From positions 1 to 50,771 of the forward strand of contig NZ_QGTJ01000015.1 in assembly GCF_003182095.1 (NCBI RefSeq): a stretch of 50,771 bases of DNA, written 5' to 3'. The stretch comes from Plasticicumulans acidivorans (GTDB lineage Bacteria; Pseudomonadota; Gammaproteobacteria; Competibacterales; Competibacteraceae). Positions 10,899 through 21,008 of the stretch are shown here, piece by piece (position 1 is the stretch's first letter; each line of letters opens with the position of its first letter). The notes under the pieces were generated by a model, which was given only the letters and a program-made list of their open reading frames with translations, made no database searches and had not been told where the DNA came from. The position numbers were made by a program, and so were the translations under genes.

Positions 10899-11711
10899 TT
10901 AGCCGCGCTGGAGGACCAGTTCGAGAACCAGCTTCGATCCGAAGTACGCGAGTACCAGTACGCCGAAACCGGCCAGCGTCCAGCGAATGGCGATGCGTCC
11001 GCGCCAGCCGAAGCGTGCACGTCCCCACAGCAGAATGCCGAATACGCCCCATGCAGCGATCGACAGCACGGTCTTGTGCACCAGGTGCTGGGCAAAAATA
11101 TCGTCGAGAAACAGAAAGCCCGATAGCAGTGCCAGCGTCAGGGCGGTGAAACCTGCGGTAATCATCTGAAACAGAAGGGTTTCCATCGTGACCAGCGGTG
11201 GGATGCCGCGCAGAAATCCTCCTGGATGACGCCGGCGCAGGCGCCGGTCCTGAACGGCGAGCAGTATTGCCTGGACGGCGGCAAGAGCCAGCAGTGCGTA
11301 CGCCGTCATGGAAATCAGGATGTGCAGTTCGAGTCGCCAGCGAGCGGCATCGGTCACGATGCGTGATGAAGGGAAGATAAGCGCCAGCACGACCGTGGTG
11401 GCGGCAAACGGCAGCAGTACGATGCCGAGATTTTCGACGGGTCGCACCAGCGAGCACAGCAGCAGCAGCACGGCGATCAGCCAGCCTGTGAACGACAGTG
11501 CATTGAAAAATCCCAGATTCATGCCGTCCGGCTGCACGATGCTCGTGCCAAGCACTGCGCCGTGCAGCGCAATGGCAACGAGGATCAAGGCGAGTATCGT
11601 GGCCTTCCCCGGGAGATTCGTCTGGCCTGCGCGCGCAAGCCGTATGCCGAGAAATGCGCCGGTAAGCAGGTAGAGGCAGGCGGCAAGACCGCCAGACGCT
11701 GCGCTGTACAT
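10899..11711 (-). CDS. ypjD: CcsA/YpjD-family inner-membrane protein
   Basis: A polytopic membrane protein of about 270 residues with eight or so hydrophobic segments. It resembles the CcsA/ResC cytochrome c assembly family as represented by E. coli YpjD, which sits next to ffh and yfjD in enterobacteria just as here. The region around LHILISMTAYALLALAAVQA fits the haem-handling core of CcsA proteins, and the tail LLWGRARFGWRGRIAIRW also fits. ATG 11711 (MYSAASGG) was preferred over the GTG-type start 14 codons upstream because it places the first membrane helix at the N terminus. A direct role in haem delivery is not shown for YpjD itself. Confidence 0.85.
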   Translation of the reverse strand: MYSAASGGLAACLYLLTGAFLGIRLARAGQTNLPGKATILALILVAIALHGAVLGTSIVQPDGMNLGFFNALSFTGWLIAVLLLLCSLVRPVENLGIVLLPFAATTVVLALIFPSSRIVTDAARWRLELHILISMTAYALLALAAVQAILLAVQDRRLRRRHPGGFLRGIPPLVTMETLLFQMITAGFTALTLALLSGFLFLDDIFAQHLVHKTVLSIAAWGVFGILLWGRARFGWRGRIAIRWTLAGFGVLVLAYFGSKLVLELVLQRG

Positions 11712-11845
11712 AGAAAGTCGATCCGCGGAAATTGGCACGGGCAATGATCGCACATGCCGCCTTGGCCGGCAGGGCGCCGCTCAGCGATCGCGGCTGCGCC
11801 TCGATATACTGACGGCCTGATCGCACTGCCTTACCGGGAATCCCC

Positions 11846-13225
11846 ATGTTCGAGAATCTCAGCGAGCGTCTGCTACGCACCGTCAAGCACTTACGCGGGC
11901 AGGCTCGCCTCACCGACGACAATATCAAGGATGCACTGCGCGAGGTGCGCATGGCACTGCTCGAGGCGGACGTCGCCTTGCCGGTCGTGCGCACATTCAT
12001 TGAGCATATTCGTGAGCGCGCTGTTGGTCAGGAGGTCATGACTGCGCTGTCGCCGGGGCAGGTGCTGGTCAAGATCGTCAATGAGGAGCTCGTGCGCCTG
12101 ATGGGCGAGGCCAATGCAGCGCTCGATCTGCGCGCGCAACCACCCGCCGTGGTGCTGATGGCAGGTCTGCAGGGCTCCGGCAAAACCACCAGTACGGCAA
12201 AGCTCGCTCGTTTCCTGCGTGAGCGGGAAAAGAAGAAGGTGATGGTCGTCAGTTGCGACGTGTACCGTCCGGCGGCGATCAAGCAGCTTGAGACGCTTGC
12301 CCGCGAGGTCCAGGTCGAGTGGTTTCCGAGCACGCCGGATCAGGCGCCCGTGGCCATCGCCCGTGCGGCGCTGGATCTCGCGCGCAAGCAGTTCTTCGAT
12401 GTGCTGCTGATCGATACGGCAGGCCGCCTGCACGTCGACGCCGAAATGATGGATGAGATCCGCGCGCTGCATGCGGCGGTCGATCCGGTCGAGACCTTAT
12501 TCGTCGTTGACGCGATGACCGGTCAGGATGCGGCGAACACGGCCAAGGCGTTCCATGATGCCTTGCCGCTGACAGGCGTGATTCTGACCAAGGCTGATGG
12601 TGATGCTCGCGGCGGCGCGGCTCTGTCGATTCGTGAAATCACCGGTAAACCGATCAAATTCCTTGGCGTCGGCGAAAAGACCAGCGCCCTTGAGCCTTTT
12701 CATCCGGACCGTGTGGCCTCGCGCATACTCGGTATGGGCGATGTGCTCAGTCTGATCGAGGAAGTCGAAAGCAAGGTTGACAAGGAAAAGGCCTTGAAGC
12801 TCGCGGAAAAGGTCAAGGCTGGAAAAAACTTTGATTTTTATGATTTTCGTGAGCAGATGGAGCAAATGATGGCGATGGGCGGCATGGCGGGCCTGCTCGA
12901 TAAATTGCCGGGCATGGGCAATGTGCCTGATGACGTCAAAAAGCAGGTCAACGACAAGCAGGTCAAACGGCTGATCGCAATCGTCAATTCGATGACGCCA
13001 CAGGAGCGGCGTTTTCCGGATCTGATCAAGGGTTCCCGCAAGCGGCGCATTGCCCTCGGTGCCGGCGTTCAGGTGCAGGAAGTCAACCGTTTGCTCAAGC
13101 AGTTCGATGAAATGCGTCGGATGATGAAAAAAATGTCCGGCGGTGGCCTCAACAAGCTGATGCGTGCGATGAAAGGCAAGCTGCCGCTCGGTGGTATGGG
13201 CGGCGGAATGCCGCCTTTGCGCTGA
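11846..13225 (+). CDS. ffh: Signal recognition particle protein Ffh
   Basis: Ffh binds 4.5S RNA and the signal sequences of nascent inner-membrane proteins and hands the ribosome to FtsY at the membrane. The 459-residue protein shows the N domain (LRGQARLTDDNI, EVRMALLEADVALPV), the GTPase G domain with P-loop GLQGSGKTT, SCDVYRPAA, DTAGRLHVD and TKADGDARGGAALS, and the methionine-rich M domain (MEQMMAMGGMAGLLDKLPGM, FPDLIKGSRKRRI, MRRMMKKMSGGGL) that binds signal peptides and RNA. Length and domain order are normal. A TATACT hexamer about 40 bases before the ATG may be the -10 element. It is transcribed away from ypjD and toward the rpsP operon. Confidence 0.98.
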   Translation: MFENLSERLLRTVKHLRGQARLTDDNIKDALREVRMALLEADVALPVVRTFIEHIRERAVGQEVMTALSPGQVLVKIVNEELVRLMGEANAALDLRAQPPAVVLMAGLQGSGKTTSTAKLARFLREREKKKVMVVSCDVYRPAAIKQLETLAREVQVEWFPSTPDQAPVAIARAALDLARKQFFDVLLIDTAGRLHVDAEMMDEIRALHAAVDPVETLFVVDAMTGQDAANTAKAFHDALPLTGVILTKADGDARGGAALSIREITGKPIKFLGVGEKTSALEPFHPDRVASRILGMGDVLSLIEEVESKVDKEKALKLAEKVKAGKNFDFYDFREQMEQMMAMGGMAGLLDKLPGMGNVPDDVKKQVNDKQVKRLIAIVNSMTPQERRFPDLIKGSRKRRIALGAGVQVQEVNRLLKQFDEMRRMMKKMSGGGLNKLMRAMKGKLPLGGMGGGMPPLR

Positions 13226-13241
13226 GGATGCGCCGACAGGC

Positions 13242-13269
13242 TTGAGAGCGCTGTATTTTCGCGTACAAT
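13242..13269 (+). promoter_or_regulatory. Sigma-70 promoter of the rpsP-rimM-trmD-rplS operon
   Basis: TTGAGA (13242-13247) and TACAAT (13264-13269) are separated by 16 bases, each one mismatch from the sigma-70 consensus. They lie about 90 bases before the rpsP ATG, leaving a leader long enough for ribosomal-protein control, although no specific leader structure was identified. Confidence 0.6.
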
Positions 13270-13356
13270 CCGCGGTTTTCTCAGGCCGTGCCCGGGACTG
13301 TGGGCGCGGTCTTTTCGTCACTGCATGACCTTATACTGAATTCAACGAGGACTGTT

Positions 13357-13614
13357 ATGGTCACCATTCGCCTGGCTCGTGGCGGCGCGAAGAAGCGTCC
13401 TTTTTACCATGTGATCGTCGCTGATAGCCGCAACCGCCGCGATGGTCGTTACATCGAGCGCTTGGGGTTCTTCAATCCGATCGCGAAGGGCGGTGAGCAG
13501 CGCTTGTCGCTGAACATCGAGCGTATCGGTTACTGGCAGGGCACCGGCGCCCAGGTCTCCGACCGTGTTGCTGCTCTGCTGAAAGAGCAGGCTAAATTGC
13601 AGCAGGCTGCCTGA
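13357..13614 (+). CDS. rpsP: 30S ribosomal protein S16
   Basis: An 85-residue ribosomal protein needed for assembly of the 30S body. It opens with [22 protein letters not shown], represented here by the blocks [14 protein letters not shown] and [13 protein letters not shown], then the [10 protein letters not shown] turn and LNIERIGYW, all typical of bacterial S16. ATG 13357 follows AACGAGGA. It is the first gene of the standard rpsP-rimM-trmD-rplS operon. An in-frame start 69 bases upstream would add an unconserved extension and overlaps the promoter leader, so it was rejected. Confidence 0.98.
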   Translation: MVTIRLARGGAKKRPFYHVIVADSRNRRDGRYIERLGFFNPIAKGGEQRLSLNIERIGYWQGTGAQVSDRVAALLKEQAKLQQAA

Positions 13615-13631
13615 TTTAGAGTCTGGTTCGC

Positions 13632-14150
13632 GTGGAACAGGCGGCGGCGTCAAGTGACTGGGTCGTGCTCGGCCAGGCGACAGGGCATTACGGTGTCCGC
13701 GGCTGGATCAAAGTCTATTCGTACACGTCGCCACTCGACGGTATTGCTCGTTATTCGCCGCTTTACCTCAACTTCGGTGGTGAGTGGCGTTCCTGCCGTC
13801 TAGAAGGCGGACGGATGCAGGGCAAGGGCGTCGTCCTCAAATTCGAAGGGGTCGACGACCGTGATGCTGCGGCCGCTCTGATCGGTTGCGAAATCGGTAT
13901 TCAGCGCGAGCAGTTACCGCCTCCCTCGCCCGGAGAGTACTACTGGACGGATCTGGAAGGCTTGCGGGTGCTGACGCTCGACGGAGTTGATCTGGGACGT
14001 GTGGATCATCTGTTTGAAACCGGGGCCAACGATGTGCTGGTCGTCCGCGGTGAGCGGGAGCGCCTGATCCCGTTTCTGCGGGAGCGGGTGGTCCGGGAAA
14101 TTGATCTGGATGCCGGGCTGATGCGAGTCGACTGGGACCCTGATTTCTGA
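13632..14150 (+). CDS. rimM: Ribosome maturation factor RimM
   Basis: RimM assists late 30S assembly around 16S helices 31 and 33b and binds S19. The 172-residue protein has the N-terminal beta-barrel with [16 protein letters not shown] and [15 protein letters not shown], then the PRC-barrel beginning at [12 protein letters not shown], with [13 protein letters not shown] and the ending [14 protein letters not shown]. All of these are classic RimM blocks. The start is GTG 13632, 17 bases after the rpsP stop; no ATG is available in a suitable place. It lies in the conserved operon position between S16 and TrmD. Confidence 0.97.
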   Translation: MEQAAASSDWVVLGQATGHYGVRGWIKVYSYTSPLDGIARYSPLYLNFGGEWRSCRLEGGRMQGKGVVLKFEGVDDRDAAAALIGCEIGIQREQLPPPSPGEYYWTDLEGLRVLTLDGVDLGRVDHLFETGANDVLVVRGERERLIPFLRERVVREIDLDAGLMRVDWDPDF

Positions 14151-14161
14151 GTCGTACCACC

Positions 14162-14947
14162 ATGCGGATTGATGTCGTCACGCTGTTTCCCGCTTTCTTC
14201 GAGGCGTTTCTTGCTGAAGGTGTGACGGGGCGTGGTGTACAGCGCGGGCTGCTGGAAGTGCATACCTGGAACCCGCGTGACCATGCACGCGATCGTCACG
14301 CCAGCGTGGATGATCGGCCGTATGGTGGCGGGCCGGGAATGCTGATGAAGCTGCAGACTTTGCGTGATGCCATTGGGCAGGCCCGCACGGCGGCAGGCAG
14401 TCGGGGGCGCACGATTTACCTGAGTCCGCAAGGTCGCAGGCTGGATCAGGCGGGTGTTGCGGAGCTTGCATCGGAACAGCATCTGCTGCTGGTGTGCGGT
14501 CGTTACGAGGGTATCGACGAGCGCATCGTCCTCAGCGAGATCGATGAGGAATGGTCGATCGGTGATTATGTGCTGTCGGGTGGTGAGCTGGCCGCCGCAG
14601 TGATGATCGATGCGGTTAGTCGACTGGAGCCGGGTGTGTTGGGGAACGAGGCTTCTCATCAGCAGGACTCGTTCATGGATGGTCTGCTGGATTGTCCGCA
14701 TTACACGCGACCGGAAGAGATTGACGGATTGAGAGTGCCGCCAGTGTTGTTGTCGGGCGACCACGCGGCCATTGCGCGCTGGCGTCGGCAGCAGGCGCTG
14801 GGGCGTACATGGCTGCGCCGTCCCGATCTGCTGGCAGGTCGGGTTCTCGACAGTCAGGAGCGAACGTTGCTGGATGAGTTCATTCGGCAGCATGAACTTG
14901 AATCACAGGGTGTCGGCGCTGCGGCTCCGGACCCGACGGAACCGTAG
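14162..14947 (+). CDS. trmD: tRNA (guanine-N1)-methyltransferase TrmD
   Basis: TrmD methylates G37 of tRNAs that read codons starting with C, preventing +1 frameshifts. This 261-residue SPOUT enzyme forms a trefoil knot whose AdoMet-binding loops are visible as [24 protein letters not shown] and [13 protein letters not shown]; the N terminus [13 protein letters not shown] and [10 protein letters not shown] are also characteristic. ATG 14162 lies 11 bases after the rimM stop. A short tail beyond the usual end ([13 protein letters not shown]) is unconserved and probably disordered. Confidence 0.98.
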   Translation: MRIDVVTLFPAFFEAFLAEGVTGRGVQRGLLEVHTWNPRDHARDRHASVDDRPYGGGPGMLMKLQTLRDAIGQARTAAGSRGRTIYLSPQGRRLDQAGVAELASEQHLLLVCGRYEGIDERIVLSEIDEEWSIGDYVLSGGELAAAVMIDAVSRLEPGVLGNEASHQQDSFMDGLLDCPHYTRPEEIDGLRVPPVLLSGDHAAIARWRRQQALGRTWLRRPDLLAGRVLDSQERTLLDEFIRQHELESQGVGAAAPDPTEP

Positions 14948-14959
14948 GGGAGCATTCAT

Positions 14960-15322
14960 ATGAGCAACATCATTGATCAGTTGGAGCAGGAGCAGATCGC
15001 CGGCAAGGAAATCCCGGCGTTCGGACCGGGAGACACCGTAGTGGTGCAGGTCAAGGTCAAGGAAGGTAACCGTGAGCGTCTGCAGGCTTTTGAAGGCGTC
15101 TGCATCGCCCGCCGTAACCGCGGCCTGAACTCCGCTTTTACCGTGCGCAAGATCTCGCACGGTGAGGGCGTGGAGCGTGTTTTCCAGACCTACAGCCCGG
15201 CCATCGCCTCAATCAGCGTCAAGCGTCGCGGCGATGTCCGTCGTGCGAAGCTCTACTTCCTGCGCGGGCTCGAAGGCAAGGCTGCACGCATCAAGGAGAA
15301 GCTGGTGCGTTCGTCGTCCTGA
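14960..15322 (+). CDS. rplS: 50S ribosomal protein L19
   Basis: L19 sits at the 30S-50S interface. The 120-residue protein contains [37 protein letters not shown] and [19 protein letters not shown], and ends with the [19 protein letters not shown] helix, all standard for the family. A clear ribosome-binding site (AGGGGAG) precedes ATG 14960. It is the last gene of the operon and is followed by a strong intrinsic terminator. Confidence 0.98.
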   Translation: MSNIIDQLEQEQIAGKEIPAFGPGDTVVVQVKVKEGNRERLQAFEGVCIARRNRGLNSAFTVRKISHGEGVERVFQTYSPAIASISVKRRGDVRRAKLYFLRGLEGKAARIKEKLVRSSS

Positions 15323-15364
15323 TTCGGGATGGCGGGGCTCTGCTCGCACAAACGTGTTTAGCGT

Positions 15365-15399
15365 AAAAAGGCGTCTCTCGGAGTGAGGGACGCCTTTTT
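15365..15399 (+). terminator. Rho-independent terminator of the rpsP-rplS operon
   Basis: A 15-base-pair stem (left arm 15365-15379, right arm 15385-15399, one G-T pair) with a five-base loop ends in TTTTT. The A-run on the left arm would also make it work in the reverse direction. Confidence 0.92.
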
Positions 15400-15494
15400 C
15401 ATTGTGTGTGCCTCCAGGGAGACTATGCGTGTTGCAATGCAGCGATGGCTGTATTGCAATGTTGTAAACCGCATATGAAAGAGGAAGCCTGCCG

Positions 15495-16310
15495 ATGAGG
15501 TCTGATCCCGAACGCTGGCTGCAGCCCGTCCGGACGATTGCTGCCGCGGCGGCCGCGCAGATTCTGGCGATTTACGCCGATGAAATGAGTGTTGACGTCG
15601 ATATCAAAGACGATGCGACACCTTTGACCCGGGCCGATCGTGTCGCTCATGAAGCTATTGTCGCGGGGCTGTGTGCGCTGACGCCTGATATTCCGGTGAT
15701 CTCGGAAGAATCCGTGGCGCTGCCTTTTGCCCAGCGGCAGTCGTGGCCACGCTACTGGCTGATCGATCCGCTGGATGGCACCAAAGAGTTCATCAAGCAC
15801 AACGGCGAATTCACCGTTAACATCGCATTGATCGAGCAGCATCAGCCGGTGCTCGGTGTCGTGCATGTACCCGTTACCGGTGCCAGCTACTTCGCGGTAC
15901 GCGGCCGAGGTGCCTGGCGCGCGGATGCGGATGGTGTGGTGCAGCGCATTCGCGTGCGCAGCCAGTGCGGAGCGGTCGTGCGCGTGGTCAGCAGTCGCTC
16001 GCACGGCACGCCGGAGGTGGATGCCTTTATTCACCAGCTCGGCGATCACGCCTTCCTTGCTGTTGGCAGTTCGCTGAAATTCTGCCGGGTCGCCGAAGGT
16101 CAGGCAGATGTCTACCCGCGCCTGGGGCACACCTCGGAATGGGACACGGCCGCTGCCCAGTGCATCGTCGAGGCGGCCGGTGGGCATGTCATGCAGCTGG
16201 ATGGCAGCCCGCTTGTCTACAACACGCGGGAATCGTTCATCAACCCGTATTTCATCGCCGTGGGGGATGGGTCGAGGGATTGGATGTCATTTGTTCCGGC
16301 CGAGGTCTGA
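15495..16310 (+). CDS. cysQ: 3'(2'),5'-bisphosphate nucleotidase CysQ
   Basis: CysQ removes the 3'-phosphate from PAP, a by-product of sulfate assimilation and acyl-carrier-protein turnover, so that sulfotransfer is not inhibited. It belongs to the inositol-monophosphatase fold. Metal-site motifs are present in order over 271 residues: PVISEES, then the signature IDPLDGTKEFIK, and WDTAAAQCIVEAAGG, with YNTRESFINPYF near the end. The IDPLDGTKEF sequence is particularly typical of CysQ within the superfamily. It follows the operon terminator and probably has its own promoter. Confidence 0.95.
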   Translation: MRSDPERWLQPVRTIAAAAAAQILAIYADEMSVDVDIKDDATPLTRADRVAHEAIVAGLCALTPDIPVISEESVALPFAQRQSWPRYWLIDPLDGTKEFIKHNGEFTVNIALIEQHQPVLGVVHVPVTGASYFAVRGRGAWRADADGVVQRIRVRSQCGAVVRVVSSRSHGTPEVDAFIHQLGDHAFLAVGSSLKFCRVAEGQADVYPRLGHTSEWDTAAAQCIVEAAGGHVMQLDGSPLVYNTRESFINPYFIAVGDGSRDWMSFVPAEV

Positions 16311-16429
16311 AAATACCGCGCCTCGCAGACAACGGGCCTTGATGTGGCAAGGGTGATGCTGGCTCGATTTCATGAAATGGGCCGGGCATCCCGCTGCGAA
16401 GTTTCCTGCCCCTCGCGTGCTGGCGGGTG

Positions 16430-16458
16430 CTTGAAATCATCCTGAAGAGCCCCCATCT
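16430..16458 (+). promoter_or_regulatory. Sigma-32 heat-shock promoter of htpG
   Basis: CTTGAAA at 16430-16436 is followed after 14 bases by CCCCATCT at 16451-16458. This is an essentially perfect match to the sigma-32 (RpoH) consensus, about 40 bases before the htpG ATG. Confidence 0.85.
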
Positions 16459-16498
16459 CGCGGCAGTCCGTATTTTCCGCGATGGAGCTTTTCCCACT

Positions 16499-18400
16499 AT
16501 GACCGTCGATACGCACAAGGAAACCCTTGGCTTTCAAGCTGAAGTGAAACAGCTGCTTCAGCTGATGATCCATTCCTTGTATTCAAACAAGGAAATCTTT
16601 CTGCGTGAGTTGATTTCCAATGCCTCCGATGCCTGCGACAAGCTGCGTTTCGCGGCCTTGTCGGACAACTCGCTGTATGGAGACGATGGCGAGCTGAAGA
16701 TTCACGTGAGCTACGATCCGGCCGCGCGCACGATCACCGTGCGTGACAATGGCGTCGGTATGGATCGTCAGGAAGTCATCGACAATATCGGCACCATCGC
16801 GCGCTCCGGCACGCGGGCGTTCTTCGAGCAGTTGAGCGGCGATCAGCAGCAGGATGCCCGCCTGATCGGCCAATTCGGTGTCGGTTTTTATTCGGCGTTC
16901 ATCGTCGCCGATCGGGTGACGCTGAGTACGCGTCGCGCCGGTCTCGGTACCGAGCATGGCGTGCGCTGGGAATCCGCCGGCGCGGGCGATTACACGCTCG
17001 AAAACATTGAGCGTGCGGAGCGCGGCACGGAAATCGTCTTGCATCTGCGCGAGGGTGAAGACGAGCTGCTGAACGACTGGCGCCTGCGTTCGATCATTAC
17101 CAAGTACTCGGACCATATCCAGCTGCCGGTCCTGCTCGACGTGCGCAAGCCGGCCAAGGACGATGAGCCGGAAACCATCGATGCCGAGCAGGTGAACAAG
17201 GGGTCTGCCTTGTGGGCGCGGCCCAAGAGCGAAGTCAGCGACGAGGAGTACCAGGCGTTCTACAAGCACGTCGCTCATGATTTCGAAGAGCCGCTGGCGT
17301 GGACGCACAACCGTGTCGAGGGCAAGCTCGAATACACGTCGCTGCTGTATGTGCCGGGTCGTGCACCGTTCGATCTCTGGGATCGTGATACACACCACGG
17401 CGTGAAGCTCTATGTGCAGCGTGTGTTCATCATGGATGATGCTGAACACCTGATGCCGCGTTATCTGCGCTTCGTGCGTGGCGTCATCGACTCGAATGAC
17501 CTGCCGCTGAACGTCTCTCGTGAAATCCTGCAGTCGAACAAGGTCATCGATTCGATCCGGGCCGGCTCGGTCAAGAAAGTGCTGGGTCTGCTGGAGGATC
17601 TCGCCAAGAACTCCGCGGACAAGTACACCAGCTTCTGGGAAGCCTTTGGCCGCGTGCTGAAAGAAGGGCCGGCAGAAGACTTCGCCAATCGCGAACAAAT
17701 TGCGGGCTTGCTGCGCTTTGCCAGCACGCAGACCGATACGCCGGAGCAGACGGTCAGCCTCAGCGACTACATCGCGCGGATGAAAGACGGCCAGGAGGCC
17801 ATCTACTACATCACGGCCGATGGTTTTGCGGCGGCCAAGAACAGTCCGCACCTCGAAGTGTTCCGCAAGAAGGGCATCGAGGTGCTGTTGATGTCGGATC
17901 GGGTCGACGAGTGGCTGATGTCCCATCTCGAAGACTTCGAAGGCAAGCGCTTTGTCTCGGTCGCCAAAGGCGATCTCGATCTGGGGGCGATCGAATCCGA
18001 GGAGGACAAGGCTCAGCAGAAGGCGGTTGAGGACCGCTGCAAAGGCTTGGTCGAGCGGGTCAAGACAGCCCTCGGTGATGCGGTGCAGGAGGTTCGTGTA
18101 TCACATCGCCTGACCGATTCACCGGCGTGCCTGGTGGTCTCCGAGCATGCGCTCAGTCCGCATTTCGAGCGCCTGCTGCGCGAGGCGGGGCAGGACGTGC
18201 CGGGCACCAAGCCGTCTCTGGAGCTTAACCCGGAGCACCCGCTGATCGCGCGGCTGGATGCTGAAGCCAACGATGCCCGTTTCTCGGATCTTGCCCAGCT
18301 GCTGCTGGGGCAGGCCATGCTGGCAGAAGGCGGACAGCTTGATGACCCTGCTGGTTTTGTCCGGCGCCTCAATGGCTTGCTGCTCGATCTGGCAGCCTGA
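16499..18400 (+). CDS. htpG: Molecular chaperone HtpG (Hsp90)
   Basis: HtpG is the bacterial Hsp90, a dimeric ATP-driven chaperone in the cytoplasm. The 633-residue protein has the GHKL ATPase N domain with [34 protein letters not shown] and [11 protein letters not shown], the middle domain with [19 protein letters not shown] and [10 protein letters not shown], and the dimerising C domain. ATG 16499 ([19 protein letters not shown]) is the usual start; upstream in-frame codons would run through the promoter. The sigma-32 promoter immediately upstream fits heat induction. Confidence 0.98.
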   Translation: MTVDTHKETLGFQAEVKQLLQLMIHSLYSNKEIFLRELISNASDACDKLRFAALSDNSLYGDDGELKIHVSYDPAARTITVRDNGVGMDRQEVIDNIGTIARSGTRAFFEQLSGDQQQDARLIGQFGVGFYSAFIVADRVTLSTRRAGLGTEHGVRWESAGAGDYTLENIERAERGTEIVLHLREGEDELLNDWRLRSIITKYSDHIQLPVLLDVRKPAKDDEPETIDAEQVNKGSALWARPKSEVSDEEYQAFYKHVAHDFEEPLAWTHNRVEGKLEYTSLLYVPGRAPFDLWDRDTHHGVKLYVQRVFIMDDAEHLMPRYLRFVRGVIDSNDLPLNVSREILQSNKVIDSIRAGSVKKVLGLLEDLAKNSADKYTSFWEAFGRVLKEGPAEDFANREQIAGLLRFASTQTDTPEQTVSLSDYIARMKDGQEAIYYITADGFAAAKNSPHLEVFRKKGIEVLLMSDRVDEWLMSHLEDFEGKRFVSVAKGDLDLGAIESEEDKAQQKAVEDRCKGLVERVKTALGDAVQEVRVSHRLTDSPACLVVSEHALSPHFERLLREAGQDVPGTKPSLELNPEHPLIARLDAEANDARFSDLAQLLLGQAMLAEGGQLDDPAGFVRRLNGLLLDLAA

Positions 18401-18536
18401 CACAATCGCTGTACGTAGCTGCCGTGGCATTGGTCAGCCCGCTTCGTGGTTGCTATCCTGCGGCGCATGGGTTTCGCCACGCATCGCTTTGGTGCGTGGC
18501 TGGCGCCAAGACGGAAGACCAAAAGGGGGTAGCACA

Positions 18537-18962
18537 ATGACACTGAAGGATTTGCTGGCTGCAAAGAATGGCCGCACCATCACCGTTTCAGCGAGCGCAT
18601 CGGTGGCTGAGGCGATTCGGGTGATGCACGACAACAAGGTTGGTGCGGTGCTGATCCCTGATGCGGGCGGCTGTCCGGTGGGTATCTTCACTGAACGTGA
18701 CGTCGTCCGTGTCTACGCCGAAGGCGATGACCTGGCCGTGGTGCGGGTCGAAGAGCGCATGACCTGCTCGGTCGTGGTGGGCAAGCCTGAAGACACCGTG
18801 GACGAAGTGATGGCCCTGATGACCGAGCGCCGTTTCCGGCATCTGCCGGTCCTCGACAAGGGCAAGCTGATCGGTCTGGTATCGATCGGCGACGTGGTCA
18901 AGGCAAAGCTCGACGAAGCGGCCCGTGAAGCACAGACGCTGCGTGAGTACATCCATTCCTGA
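18537..18962 (+). CDS. CBS-domain pair protein
   Basis: A 141-residue protein made almost wholly of two CBS domains (about 7-65 and 72-130). Visible signatures are VAEAIRVMHDNKVGAVLI, GIFTERDVVRVYAEG and VDEVMALMTERRFRHLPVL, and the last strand LIGLVSIGDVVKAKL ends in a short helix. CBS pairs bind adenosine nucleotides and act as energy sensors; the partner of this stand-alone protein is unknown. ATG 18537 is preceded by AAAGGGGG, a good ribosome-binding site, and the long in-frame stretch upstream overlaps htpG and is not coding. Proteins of this size are common in proteobacteria but mostly uncharacterised. Confidence 0.9.
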   Translation: MTLKDLLAAKNGRTITVSASASVAEAIRVMHDNKVGAVLIPDAGGCPVGIFTERDVVRVYAEGDDLAVVRVEERMTCSVVVGKPEDTVDEVMALMTERRFRHLPVLDKGKLIGLVSIGDVVKAKLDEAAREAQTLREYIHS

Positions 18963-19031
18963 TCGTGGTCTTGAGAACCAGGGCGCAGCGGATCATTCCG
19001 CTGCGCCCGCGTTCGTTTTGAGGAGCAAGCG

Positions 19032-19460
19032 ATGACGGCGCCTTTCTGGCAGCACAAGAGGCTCGCCGACATGAGCGCCGCGGAATGGGAGTCGCTGTGT
19101 GATGGCTGCGGGCGTTGTTGCCTGCACAAGCTGGAAGACGAGAACACCGGGGCCCTGCATTTCACGCGGGTCGCCTGTCGCCTGCTCGATGTACACAGCT
19201 GCCGTTGCAAGCGCTACGCAAATCGCCGGCGCTGGGTCCGCGATTGCGTTCGCCTGACACCTCAGGACGTCGGGCGTTTCCGCTGGCTGCCGGAGACCTG
19301 CGCCTATCGTCGGCTGTCCGAGGGGCGCGAGCTGCCGTCCTGGCATCCGCTGATCAGCGGTGATCCGGAGTCCGTGCATCGCGCAGGCGTTTCGGTCAGA
19401 GGGTGGGCCATCAGTGAAGAACAGGTCGGCGATCTGCAGGATCACATCATCGATACCTGA
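19032..19460 (+). CDS. ycgN: YcgN-family cysteine-cluster protein (UPF0260/UPF0153)
   Basis: A 142-residue cytoplasmic protein of the YcgN family. Its main feature is a set of conserved cysteines likely to bind metal: [11 protein letters not shown] near residue 23, CRLLD and CRCKRYANR around 57-66, then DCV and [23 protein letters not shown] at the start and [17 protein letters not shown] further on are also characteristic. The biochemical role of the family is unknown; the cysteine pattern resembles that of zinc or iron-sulfur chelating domains. GAGGAG precedes ATG 19032. Confidence 0.92.
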   Translation: MTAPFWQHKRLADMSAAEWESLCDGCGRCCLHKLEDENTGALHFTRVACRLLDVHSCRCKRYANRRRWVRDCVRLTPQDVGRFRWLPETCAYRRLSEGRELPSWHPLISGDPESVHRAGVSVRGWAISEEQVGDLQDHIIDT

Positions 19461-19514
19461 TCCTCAGGTGTGTGATGGGACGCTTTCATAAGCCTTGCCA
19501 GGACACGCAACATC

Positions 19515-20210
19515 ATGAACGTACGTTGTTTCACCGTCGGCCAGTTTCAGGTGAATGCGTGGCTGATCGAAGATGTCGTCAGCCATGCGACCGTGCTTAT
19601 CGATACCGGCGAGGATGATCAGCTCGCAACTCACCTGGAGCAGCTGAATCCGCCGCCGGCGCTGGATGCCATTCTGCTGACCCACGCGCATTTCGATCAT
19701 GCTGGTGGACTGGTGCCCCTGCAGCGGCTGTTTCCAGCGGCGGTAACCGTATTGCCTGCACTGGAGCGGCCGATGTTTGACGTTTTACCGCGGCAGGGTG
19801 CGATGTTCGGCATGCCGCGTTTCTCGCGGCCTTGCGGCCGCATCGATCGCGAAGTGCATGAGGGCGATCGCGTCGATATCAACGGGCTGCAGGCCGAATT
19901 CGTGTCGACGCCCGGCCATACGCCGGGGCAGGGGTGCTGGCGCATCGGCTCCCATCTGTTTGTCGGTGACACCCTGTTCGCCGGCAGTGTGGGGCGCACG
20001 GATTTTCCGATGAGCGATCACGCGCAGGCGCAGCGCAGCCTGAGCCGGCTGCTCGAACTGCCCGGCGATCTGATCGTGCATCCGGGGCATGGCCCCGACA
20101 CCACGCTGGCTGCCGAGTTGGCCACGAACCCGTATCTGGCGCATGTGCGCCGTGCGAAAGGTATTCCCGAGCCATCCGATGTCTATGGGGCGAGCGGTCG
20201 CTGGGGGTGA
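19515..20210 (+). CDS. Metallo-beta-lactamase-fold hydrolase (glyoxalase II-like, YcbL type)
   Basis: A 231-residue MBL-fold enzyme with the dinuclear metal motif LLTHAHFDHAGG (about residues 55-66), further ligands in STPGHTPGQG, GDTLFAGSVGRTDFP and VHPGHGPDT. The GDTLFAGSVGRTDFP block is typical of the YcbL/type II glyoxalase-II-like group, which hydrolyse thioesters such as S-lactoylglutathione, but the C-terminal glutathione-binding domain of true GloB is missing, so the substrate is open. The N terminus MNVRCFTVGQFQVNAWLIED is also characteristic. It lies three bases before the yafJ-like gene, suggesting cotranscription. Confidence 0.9.
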   Translation: MNVRCFTVGQFQVNAWLIEDVVSHATVLIDTGEDDQLATHLEQLNPPPALDAILLTHAHFDHAGGLVPLQRLFPAAVTVLPALERPMFDVLPRQGAMFGMPRFSRPCGRIDREVHEGDRVDINGLQAEFVSTPGHTPGQGCWRIGSHLFVGDTLFAGSVGRTDFPMSDHAQAQRSLSRLLELPGDLIVHPGHGPDTTLAAELATNPYLAHVRRAKGIPEPSDVYGASGRWG

Positions 20211-20213
20211 GCG

Positions 20214-21008
20214 ATGTGCGAATTGCTCGGCATGAGCGCCAATGTGCCGACCGACATCTGCTTCAGCTTTACCGGTCTGATGCAGCGTGGCGGACGTACC
20301 GGGCCGCATCGTGACGGTTGGGGCATTGCCTTTTACGAAGGGCGGGGGGCACGCAGTTTCCATGACCCGCAGCCGAGCTGCGAGTCGGAAATCGCTGCGC
20401 TGGTGCAGCGTTATTCAATCAAGAGCCGCATCGTCATCAGCCATATCCGCCGCGCGAACCGCGGACGTGTCTGTCTCGAAAACACTCACCCGTTTGGTCG
20501 GGAACTCTGGGGGCGGCACTGGATGTTCGCACACAATGGTGAGCTCAAGGGTATCAAGCGGCGCACCACCGAGTTTTATACGCCGATCGGCAGCACTGAC
20601 AGTGAACATGCTTTTTGCTGGCTGCTCGACAACATCCGCCGGCGTTTTCCGCTGGCGCCGCGCGATCCGAAAACCTTGTGGCGCTTCATTGCCGGCCTTG
20701 CTGAAGAACTCAACGCCCTGGGCATCTTCAACTTTCTGCTTTCCGACAGCCGTTATCTGTATGCGCACTGCAGCACCAGGCTGGCGTGGTTGACCCGGCG
20801 TGCACCCTTCGGCGAGGCACACCTGCAGGACGCGGACATGACGGTCGACTTCGTGCGCGAGACCTCACCGAACGACGTCGTCACCGTCATCGCCACTCAG
20901 CCCCTGACAGTGAATGAGGTGTGGCAGGTGATGGCACCGGGTGAGTTGGTGGTCTTCGAGGGCGGCGAACTGGCCTGGCAGGCGCTGAACGCTCAGCCGC
21001 CGATGTAG
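20214..21008 (+). CDS. yafJ: Class II glutamine amidotransferase (YafJ family)
   Basis: A 264-residue Ntn-type glutamine amidotransferase. The start [10 protein letters not shown] leaves Cys2 as the N-terminal nucleophile after removal of methionine. Other family blocks are [44 protein letters not shown] and [13 protein letters not shown]. The acceptor of the released ammonia is not known for YafJ proteins. The last 16 bases overlap convergently with the 3' end of the NlpC/P60 gene on the other strand. Confidence 0.93.
   Translation: MCELLGMSANVPTDICFSFTGLMQRGGRTGPHRDGWGIAFYEGRGARSFHDPQPSCESEIAALVQRYSIKSRIVISHIRRANRGRVCLENTHPFGRELWGRHWMFAHNGELKGIKRRTTEFYTPIGSTDSEHAFCWLLDNIRRRFPLAPRDPKTLWRFIAGLAEELNALGIFNFLLSDSRYLYAHCSTRLAWLTRRAPFGEAHLQDADMTVDFVRETSPNDVVTVIATQPLTVNEVWQVMAPGELVVFEGGELAWQALNAQPPM

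Noticed and set aside
16583..17926. 447-codon frame antisense to htpG
   Set aside because: htpG is unambiguous in this stretch and the antisense frame has no family motif.
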